Shown here in pieces: positions 5,723 through 11,816 of a DNA stretch of 11,816 nucleotides (position 1 is its first letter; every line of letters begins with the position of its first letter). Source of the stretch: DAOSVX01 sp035379765. Its GTDB lineage: Bacteria > Bacillota_I > Bacilli_A > RF39 > UBA660. The stretch is from the NCBI GenBank assembly GCA_035379765.1, contig DAOSVX010000017.1, positions 1 to 11,816 of the forward strand, given 5' to 3'. The notes under the pieces are model-generated. The model made no database searches and had not been told where the DNA came from. It saw only the letters and a list, made by a program, of their open reading frames with translations. Position numbers and translations under genes: made by a program.

Positions 5723-6475
5723 TTATTTATTTTTAGCCATTTGAATTTTAGAGGTTATTTTTAGTTGGGTTTTATATGATAAAAACCTGATGCCAAAAAT
5801 AGCTAATTTAGTTTTTAATCCCGGAATTATAATTAATTTATTCTTTAGAGTTTTATCAATAGCATACTTAGCTACGTCTTTACTGTTTAATCCCTTTATC
5901 GAAAAAGCTCCGCCAGCCACACTATTAAACTTGGTATCAACTGGTCCTGGGCATAAAGCACTAATATGAACATTACTATGTTGTTCTTTTAATTCTTGAT
6001 ATATAGCCATTGTTAATTTTAAAGTATAATTCTTAGTTGCATAATAAGTATTTAAATGAGGACCTGCTAAAAATCCCGCTGCACTTGCCACATTTAAAAT
6101 ATGCCCTTTATCTTTTTTAACAAAATCTTGTAAAAATAATTTAGTTAAAATATGAGGAGCTTTTAAATTAACATTAATCATATCAAGTTCAGTTTCTAAA
6201 TCAGTTTTATTAAATACTCCAAATAAACCAAACCCAGCGTTATTTACTAACAAATCAATATCTTCGTTCTTAACTTCTTCGTATAATTTAAAAACATTTT
6301 CTTCTTTGGCTAAATCAAATGTTAATACTCTAACATTTGTTTTCAATTCTTTAGCAACTTCTTCTAAAGCTTTTTTATCACGAGCGGTTATTATTAAATC
6401 ATATCCTTTGTCACTTAAATATTTAGCTATATCTTTTCCTATACCAGAACTGGCTCCTGTTACTAATGCTTTCAT
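5723..6475 (-). CDS. Short-chain dehydrogenase/reductase (classical SDR)
   Basis: NAD(P)-dependent oxidoreductase of unknown substrate, cytosolic, 250 residues as usual for classical SDRs. Visible motifs: cofactor glycine motif TGASSGIG (6-13), Asp54 of the adenine pocket, NNAG (78-81), catalytic Ser131, YxxxK (Tyr144, Lys148), and CPGPVDT (175-181) after the active site. The Arg at 32 (ITARDK) suggests NADP preference, which is inference. The C-terminal 35 residues are basic and hydrophobic (LAIFGIRFLSYK), perhaps membrane-associated as in several DltE/YqjQ-like SDRs. Start ATG at 6475 is preceded by AGGTG. The gene begins 28 bases after uvrB ends, with no terminator seen, so it probably shares the uvrB transcript. 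Confidence 0.92.
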   Translation of the reverse strand: MKALVTGASSGIGKDIAKYLSDKGYDLIITARDKKALEEVAKELKTNVRVLTFDLAKEENVFKLYEEVKNEDIDLLVNNAGFGLFGVFNKTDLETELDMINVNLKAPHILTKLFLQDFVKKDKGHILNVASAAGFLAGPHLNTYYATKNYTLKLTMAIYQELKEQHSNVHISALCPGPVDTKFNSVAGGAFSIKGLNSKDVAKYAIDKTLKNKLIIIPGLKTKLAIFGIRFLSYKTQLKITSKIQMAKNK

Positions 6476-6503
6476 TTTTTCACCTATCCTAAATAAAATT
6501 GTA

Positions 6504-8459
6504 CTACTTATTACTTTTCATTTCAAATAATATATCTCTTAATTCCATTGCTCTTTCAAAATCCAAATTCTTAGCTGCCAATTTCATTTCTTCTTCAATT
6601 GTAATCATAATATTTTGTTGTTCTTTTTTAGACAACTTATCCTTCTTATCAGTTTTATTATCTATTTCATTAGAAATTAACTCTCTAATTTCTTTTTTAA
6701 TAGTAGTGGGAATAATATGATTCTTTTTGTTATATTCCTCTTGAATTTTTCTTCTTCTTTCGGTTTCTTTTATCGCTGTATTCATTGCATCACTCATTTT
6801 ATCAGCATACATAATTACATGACCATGAACATTTCTAGCACATCTACCGATAGTTTGAATTAAACTTCGATCACTTCTTAAAAAGCCTTGTTTATCAGCA
6901 TCAATAATACATATTAAACTAACTTCTGGTATATCTATTCCTTCTCTTAAAAGGTTAATACCTACTACTACATCATATTTACCTAATCTTAAATCTCTAA
7001 TTATTTTTAATCTTTCTAAAGTTTTTATTTCATTATGTAAATAAGCCACTTTAATATTATATTCTTTTAAATAAGCAGTCAATTCTTCCGCCATTCTAAT
7101 TGTTAAAGTAGTAATTAATACTCTTTCATTTACTGCTACTTTTTTATTAATTTCATTCATAATATCATCTATTTGACCTTTAGAAGGTTTTACTTCAATA
7201 GTTGGATCAAGAAGTCCGGTTGGTCTTATTATTTGTTCTACTACTCTATTATTTACTTTATCAAGTTCATAATTTCCAGGGGTTGCTGAAACATAAATAA
7301 CTTGATTTATCTTATTTTGAAATTCAGTAAAATTAAGCGGTCTATTATCTAAAGCACTTGGTAATCTAAATCCATATTCAACTAATGTTTCTTTACGCGA
7401 TCTATCTCCACCATACATTCCTCTTACTTGAGGAAGTGTTACATGAGATTCATCTACTATTAATAAAAAGTCTTTAGGAAAAAAGTCCATTAAAGTAGTA
7501 GGTGTTTCTCCTTCACCTCTTAATGCTAAATGTCTTGAATAATTTTCTATACCACTACAAAAGCCCGTTTCTTTCAACATCTCTAAATCATAATTAGTTC
7601 TTTCTTTTAGTCTTTCATAAGCAACTAATTTATTATTAGCCTTTAATACTTCCAATTTTTCTTCTAGCTCTTTTTCAATTCTTTTAGTAGCTTCTTTTAA
7701 CTTTTCTTCACTAGTTACAAAATGACTAGCAGGAAATATTGAAACTGTCTTTTTATTTTGGATAGTTTTACCTGTTAAAGGATCAAACATCATAATTCCT
7801 TCTACTACATCATCAAATAAAGATATTTTTATTCCTTCTTTTTTATACCCAATAGGAATTAATTCTATCGTATCTCCTTTAACTCTAAAAGTACCACGAT
7901 GTAAATCAAATTCACTTCTTTCATAAGTCATTTCAATTAATCTTTTAATTATTTCATTACGATTTATTTTATCTCCAACACTTAAAATAAGCATATTCTT
8001 TTTATATTCTTCTACTTCACCAATACCATAGATACATGATACTGATGCTACTATTATAGTATCTCTATTATTAATTACTGAACTAGTAGCTGAATGTCTT
8101 AATTCATCTATTTCATCATTAATAGAAGAATCTTTTTCAATATAAGTATCACTACTAGGTACATAAGCTTCTGGTTGATAATAATCATAATAAGAAACAA
8201 AATATTCTACTTTATTATTAGGAAATAACTCTTTTAACTCACCATATAACTGCCCTGCTAAAGTTTTATTATGAGCTAATACTAAAGTGGGTTTATTAAC
8301 TTCCTTTATAACATTAGCTATCGTAAATGTTTTACCAGTACCAGTAGCTCCTAATAAAACTTGTTCTTTTTTACCATCATTAAGACCAGCAACTAATTCT
8401 TTAATTGCCTTAGGTTGATCACCAGTAGGTTTATATTTACTAACTAATTCAAAATTCAT
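6504..8459 (-). CDS. uvrB: Excinuclease ABC subunit B
   Basis: UvrB verifies DNA damage delivered by UvrA and recruits UvrC for dual incision in nucleotide excision repair. The 651-residue length is normal. Walker A GATGTGKT is at 37-44; the beta-hairpin that clamps DNA contains YYDYYQPEAYVPSSDTYIEKD at about 90-110; the DESH box is at 336-339; helicase motifs include SATP (391-394) and QTIGRCARN (535-543); the UVR motif that contacts UvrC is at about 616-648. The ATG at 8459 has AGGAGG six bases upstream. It starts 17 bases after the HD-domain gene. I see no LexA-type box just upstream of the operon, so SOS control is not evident. Confidence 0.98.
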   Translation of the reverse strand: MNFELVSKYKPTGDQPKAIKELVAGLNDGKKEQVLLGATGTGKTFTIANVIKEVNKPTLVLAHNKTLAGQLYGELKELFPNNKVEYFVSYYDYYQPEAYVPSSDTYIEKDSSINDEIDELRHSATSSVINNRDTIIVASVSCIYGIGEVEEYKKNMLILSVGDKINRNEIIKRLIEMTYERSEFDLHRGTFRVKGDTIELIPIGYKKEGIKISLFDDVVEGIMMFDPLTGKTIQNKKTVSIFPASHFVTSEEKLKEATKRIEKELEEKLEVLKANNKLVAYERLKERTNYDLEMLKETGFCSGIENYSRHLALRGEGETPTTLMDFFPKDFLLIVDESHVTLPQVRGMYGGDRSRKETLVEYGFRLPSALDNRPLNFTEFQNKINQVIYVSATPGNYELDKVNNRVVEQIIRPTGLLDPTIEVKPSKGQIDDIMNEINKKVAVNERVLITTLTIRMAEELTAYLKEYNIKVAYLHNEIKTLERLKIIRDLRLGKYDVVVGINLLREGIDIPEVSLICIIDADKQGFLRSDRSLIQTIGRCARNVHGHVIMYADKMSDAMNTAIKETERRRKIQEEYNKKNHIIPTTIKKEIRELISNEIDNKTDKKDKLSKKEQQNIMITIEEEMKLAAKNLDFERAMELRDILFEMKSNK

Positions 8460-8476
8460 AAAACCTCCTTTAAATA

Positions 8477-9079
8477 TTATAAGTTATCTTTAATTTCGGG
8501 AAATAAATCGTATAAATTGAATCCTAATTTATCATCAAAATATTTTTTTAATTTAAGTGCCTCTTTAATATGATACTGGGTTGTTGCAAAAACACCATGT
8601 CTAATCATTAAATCAATTAACCTTTTTTCCATGGTCATAACTTTTTCGTAGCACATTAAATCACACAAGTTAATTATTTTATCATAAATTGTATATTTAT
8701 GCTTTTCTACATACTCCTTTTGAAAATTATATTTTATGCCTTGTTCATTACTTTCGCCTGCCAAGCAATCAATATCATTATTTAAATATGAATGAATAAT
8801 ACATATACTAGCATAATCTTCATCATAGCCAAGACTTTTAATATATTCATAACCATTAATACCATGAGTTAAAGCTCCATCATCGGGCAAATCATAAATC
8901 TTGCCTATATCATGTATATACCCTAAAGCTTTAGCATAATCTTCATTCAAATTCAACGCTTTGGCTATCACACCGGCTGCATCACCAACACATATCTGAT
9001 GAAAAACCCATCCATCATCATCTAGTTTTCCTTTAGCATTATCTAACAATTCTAAAGCCTTGGAACTACTTAATTTCAT
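8477..9079 (-). CDS. HD-domain phosphohydrolase-like protein
   Basis: A 200-residue cytosolic protein with the metal-binding HD pattern: His27 (WVFHQIC), His56-Asp57 (YIHDIGKI), His72, His96 (IIHSYLN) and Asp140 (NLCDLM). HD proteins hydrolyse nucleotides or phosphoesters; the substrate here cannot be named from sequence. The ATG at 9079 has only a weak Shine-Dalgarno (GAG), and an overlapping 8-codon ORF begins 13 bases upstream. It lies directly upstream of uvrB with 17 bases between them, so it likely heads a three-gene transcript with uvrB and the SDR. I could not pick a convincing promoter in the AT-rich 78 bases before it. Confidence 0.85.
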   Translation of the reverse strand: MKLSSSKALELLDNAKGKLDDDGWVFHQICVGDAAGVIAKALNLNEDYAKALGYIHDIGKIYDLPDDGALTHGINGYEYIKSLGYDEDYASICIIHSYLNNDIDCLAGESNEQGIKYNFQKEYVEKHKYTIYDKIINLCDLMCYEKVMTMEKRLIDLMIRHGVFATTQYHIKEALKLKKYFDDKLGFNLYDLFPEIKDNL

Positions 9080-9144
9080 AGTTATCGCTCATTTCTATAA
9101 TTAAATCTTTTATTAAAAATCCATATTTATTTTATCATATAAAT

Positions 9145-9170
9145 TAAAAAAGAGAATTTAATCTCTTCTA
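9145..9170 (-). terminator. Hairpin terminator overlapping the metallopeptidase stop codon
   Basis: On the minus strand AGAAGAGA pairs with TCTCTTTT (8 pairs, one G:U) around the loop TTAAAT, which contains the TAA stop, then continues into a T-run. The stem is short and A/T-rich, so it may leak into the HD-uvrB genes. Confidence 0.55.
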
Positions 9171-9823
9171 TTAGCTATTAGTATTAAACGTAACATTTGT
9201 AGAGCTGTACCTAGTACACCAGCTACATAAGTCATAGCAGCAGCATTCAACATACTACTTGTTTCTTCTAGTTCTTCTTTAGATACTAAATTATATTTTT
9301 TTAAATTAGCTTTAGCTTTTTTAGAAGCATCAAATTCTACTGGTAAAGTTATTAGTTGAAATAATAATCCTGCTCCTACTAAAGCTACTCCTAAATATAT
9401 TAAATTAGTTGCTTCCATTAAGAAACCAATAATAATTACAACATATGATATAGAAGAACAAAATTTAACTATTGGGTATATAAAACTTCTTAGTTTTAAA
9501 AAGAAATATCCTTCTTTGTCTTGAATAGCATGACCTACTTCATGAGCAGCTACACTAGCTGCTGCTACTGTTTCACCATGAAATATATCTGTTGAAAGTC
9601 TTACTACTTTTCTATTAGAATCATAGTGATCAGTTAAGTTACCTCTTACTTCAACAATATGAATATTATCTAAGCCTTTTTGATCTAATATTTTACGCGC
9701 TACTTCAAAACCACTTAAATGTTTAGTATTTTCTACTTCTTTATATTTGTTATATGTTACTTTAACATATATACTAGCAATTAAAGGAATAAAAATTACC
9801 CCTAAAACTAATATTAAATCCAT
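9158..9823 (-). CDS. Membrane zinc metallopeptidase, YugP/Zn_peptidase_2 type
   Basis: A 221-residue integral membrane peptidase of unknown substrate. It has an N-terminal membrane segment (about 2-22), a zinc motif HEVGH at 94-98 with a likely third ligand Glu163 in LPVEFDA, hydrophobic pairs at about 115-135 and 138-160, and a C-terminal hydrophobic stretch (about 190-215). The order and the phrase ASVAAHEVGHAIQ match the YugP-like family well. Its ATG overlaps the cysS stop by one base (TAATG), so translation is coupled to cysS. Confidence 0.92.
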   Translation of the reverse strand: MDLILVLGVIFIPLIASIYVKVTYNKYKEVENTKHLSGFEVARKILDQKGLDNIHIVEVRGNLTDHYDSNRKVVRLSTDIFHGETVAAASVAAHEVGHAIQDKEGYFFLKLRSFIYPIVKFCSSISYVVIIIGFLMEATNLIYLGVALVGAGLLFQLITLPVEFDASKKAKANLKKYNLVSKEELEETSSMLNAAAMTYVAGVLGTALQMLRLILIANRRD

Positions 9824-11220
9824 TATTTATTCGCCACCTTATATTTTGTACCATCTTTAGTATCAATTAATTCAATTCCTTTATCAAGTAAATTATTTCT
9901 AATTTGATCTGCTAAAGCATAATTTTTTTCTTCTTTAGCTTTTTTTCTTTCTTCTATTTTTACCATTATGTAATCATGATCAGCATGAACCGTTTCATCT
10001 TTTTTAAGTAAATCTAAAGATAATACTTGATCCCATGATTTTATTAATTCTTTTTTGGTTTTATCATTAACATTATCATCTTTTAATAAATCATATAGTA
10101 AAGTTAAAGTATTAGCAGTATTTAAATCATTAGCTATTTCTTCTTTAAATTTAGTATCATAACTATTAAATATTTCATTATTTAATTCACCATTATCAGT
10201 TAAACTAGTTGTTTTATTTTTTAATTTGTCATAAGCAATCTGGGTACTATCTAATCCTTCATAAGAAAACATTAATTGCTTACGATAATGAGATTGTAAA
10301 CAAAATAAACGATAAGCAAGAGGATTATAACCTTTTTCTTTTAATAAAGAAAGAGTTAGAAATTCGCCACTACTTTTGCTCATTTTACCAGCTTGATTAT
10401 TTAAGTGTTCAACATGAAACCAATAATTACACCATTTATGTCCTAAATAAGATTCACTTTGAGCTATTTCATTAGTATGATGCGGGAAGATATTATCTAC
10501 TCCACCACAATGAATATCTAAATATTCTCCCAAATATTTTATAGATATACCCGAGCATTCGATGTGCCATCCTGGATAACCTACTCCCCAAGGACTATTC
10601 CATTTTAATTCTTGATCAAGAAATTTAGATTTAGTAAACCATAACACAAAATCAGTTTTATTTTTCTTGTTTATATCTTCACCAACATCTTCTCTAGCAC
10701 CAGTTATCATATCATTAACTTGATTATTAGTTAAAACATAATATTCTTTTAGTTTAGAGGTATCAAAATAAATATTACCACCGGCTTGGTAAGCATATCC
10801 ATCATTTAATAATTTTTCAATTATTTTAATATATTCATCAATACATGAAGTAGCGGGAATTACTATTTCAGGTTTTTTGATATTTAATTCTGCCGAATCT
10901 TTGAAAAAAGCGTCAGTATACATCTTAGCTATTTCTAATACTGTTTTATGTTCCCTTTTAGCACCTTTAAGCATTTTATCTTCACCAGTATCAGCATCAC
11001 TTGTTAAATGTCCTACATCAGTAATATTCATTACTCTTTTAACATGATAACCTAAATAATTTAAAGTTTTTTCTAAAATGTCTTCCTCCACGTAACTTCT
11101 TAAGTTACCAATATGAGCATAATGATAAACAGTAGGTCCACAAGTATACATTTTTACCACTTCATTATTATTTGGTATAAATTCTTCTATTTTCTTTGTT
11201 AAAGTATTATATAATTCCAT
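9823..11220 (-). CDS. cysS: Cysteinyl-tRNA synthetase
   Basis: Charges tRNA-Cys with cysteine in the cytosol. At 465 residues it has normal length. Class I signature HIGN is at 36-39 (a usual CysRS form of HIGH) and KMSKS at 279-283. Zinc and cysteine-binding residues are visible: Cys27 in TCGPTVY, Cys222 in GWHIECS, and His247/Glu251 in PHHTNEIAQSE. The C-terminal region ends with the helical anticodon-binding part (about 415-455). The ATG has AGGAGA six bases upstream, and that Shine-Dalgarno overlaps the gltX stop codon, so gltX and cysS form one transcript, an order common in Bacillota. Confidence 0.98.
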   Translation of the reverse strand: MELYNTLTKKIEEFIPNNNEVVKMYTCGPTVYHYAHIGNLRSYVEEDILEKTLNYLGYHVKRVMNITDVGHLTSDADTGEDKMLKGAKREHKTVLEIAKMYTDAFFKDSAELNIKKPEIVIPATSCIDEYIKIIEKLLNDGYAYQAGGNIYFDTSKLKEYYVLTNNQVNDMITGAREDVGEDINKKNKTDFVLWFTKSKFLDQELKWNSPWGVGYPGWHIECSGISIKYLGEYLDIHCGGVDNIFPHHTNEIAQSESYLGHKWCNYWFHVEHLNNQAGKMSKSSGEFLTLSLLKEKGYNPLAYRLFCLQSHYRKQLMFSYEGLDSTQIAYDKLKNKTTSLTDNGELNNEIFNSYDTKFKEEIANDLNTANTLTLLYDLLKDDNVNDKTKKELIKSWDQVLSLDLLKKDETVHADHDYIMVKIEERKKAKEEKNYALADQIRNNLLDKGIELIDTKDGTKYKVANK

Positions 11221-11228
11221 TTTTTCTC

Positions 11229-11816
11229 CTAACTATTTAATCTATTTATAATTGTTTCTTTACCTAATAAATATAAAGTATCAGGTAATTCTGGTCCATG
11301 CATTATCCCCGTAGTTTTTATTCTAATAGGCATATAAAGCATTTTCCCTTTAATACCAGAATTTTCTTTAGTATTATTTATAGCTATATTTATATTTTCC
11401 ACATTCCAGTCACTTATTTTATCTATTTCTTTTTTAAACTCGGTTAATACTCCAGGTATACAATCATCACTATTCATAAATTCTAAAGCTTCATTGTTAA
11501 CAGCAATCTCTTCTTTAAAAAATAAATCTACCAAAGAACTAATTTCTTTACCGTAACTAACATGATCTTTATATATTAGTAATAATTTTCTAATCCATTC
11601 TTCACTTTTATTACTTGTATTATAATTGTTTAATAGAAACGGTTTTATAAAGTTAATATAATCTTCATCACTAAGACTCTTTATATAATGAGCATTTATC
11701 CATGCTAATTTCTTTTTATCATATTGAGAAGGAGCTTTACTAATTTTATGGTAATCAAATTCTTTGATAAGTTCATCCATGGGAAGAATTTCTTTGTTAT
11801 TTGGTGGACACCAACC
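11229..11816 (-). CDS. gltX: Glutamyl-tRNA synthetase, C-terminal part (gene continues beyond window)
   Basis: The frame is open to the window edge and codes for 195 residues of the C-terminal half of a GltX-type synthetase. It begins in GWCPPNNKEILPMDELIKEF and continues with SKAPSQYDKKKLAWINAHYIK, the characteristic stretch that follows the KMSKR loop in GluRS. The remainder is the helical anticodon-binding domain. The ATG at 11780 is an internal methionine, not a start: 12 more in-frame sense codons precede it and match the family. HIGH and KMSKR motifs lie outside the window. Stop TAG at 11229-11231 overlaps the cysS Shine-Dalgarno. Confidence 0.93.
   Translation of the reverse strand, partial: GWCPPNNKEILPMDELIKEFDYHKISKAPSQYDKKKLAWINAHYIKSLSDEDYINFIKPFLLNNYNTSNKSEEWIRKLLLIYKDHVSYGKEISSLVDLFFKEEIAVNNEALEFMNSDDCIPGVLTEFKKEIDKISDWNVENINIAINNTKENSGIKGKMLYMPIRIKTTGIMHGPELPDTLYLLGKETIINRLNS

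Noticed and set aside
9066..9092. 8-codon ORF overlapping the start of the HD-domain gene
   Set aside because: No real Shine-Dalgarno and no associated hairpin; short ATG-stop runs are expected by chance.
60..11816. Genetic code 4 (TGA as tryptophan), given the AT-rich Mollicutes-like look
   Set aside because: Long genes have no in-frame TGA, and the tryptophans checked in cysS use TGG; lack of TGA stops is explained by base composition.

Overview
The window is an AT-rich bacterial scaffold in which every gene I can support lies on the minus strand. Bacilli-like gene content, strong AGGAGG-type ribosome binding sites and AT-ended codons point to a low-GC Bacillota lineage, possibly a gut-associated relative of Erysipelotrichales or the RF39-type Bacilli (the lineage is inference). 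The chromosomal stops I read are TAA or TAG. Tryptophan codons I checked in cysS are TGG and no in-frame TGA interrupts the long genes, so the standard bacterial code fits and a Mycoplasma-type code does not.

Read in the direction of transcription (high to low coordinates), the right half (11816 to about 5600) is ordinary chromosome. The 3' part of gltX is followed by cysS and, with a 1-base stop/start overlap, a membrane zinc metallopeptidase; a small hairpin terminator overlaps the peptidase stop codon. Next come an HD-domain protein, uvrB and a short-chain dehydrogenase, closely spaced on one strand. A tRNA-Gly(GCC) with its own promoter and terminator closes this part.

The left half (about 5520 to 1350) carries an integrative mobilizable element. 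Its core is a large serine recombinase (C-terminus lost in a 100-N assembly gap) and a MobV/Pre-type relaxase whose first codons form one arm of an oriT-like inverted repeat. The recombinase has an elaborate upstream region: a near-consensus promoter, a 22-codon leader ORF with a strong Shine-Dalgarno, and a G:U-rich intrinsic terminator whose 5' arm lies inside the leader ORF. This is the layout of ribosome-controlled transcription attenuation, placed here in front of an element-mobility gene. Two small, translationally coupled unknown genes lie between the tRNA-Gly terminator and the recombinase promoter, so the right edge of the element falls somewhere between about 4900 and 5600 and cannot be fixed from sequence alone.

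At the far left is a membrane protein of unknown function: a cytosolic domain, three membrane segments and an outer C-terminal domain. It may be element cargo or host. How the pieces work together (inference): integration and excision by the serine recombinase is gated by translation of the leader, and transfer uses the MobV relaxase on the oriT next to its own start, with conjugation machinery supplied by another element. The gap between recombinase and relaxase could hide cargo.
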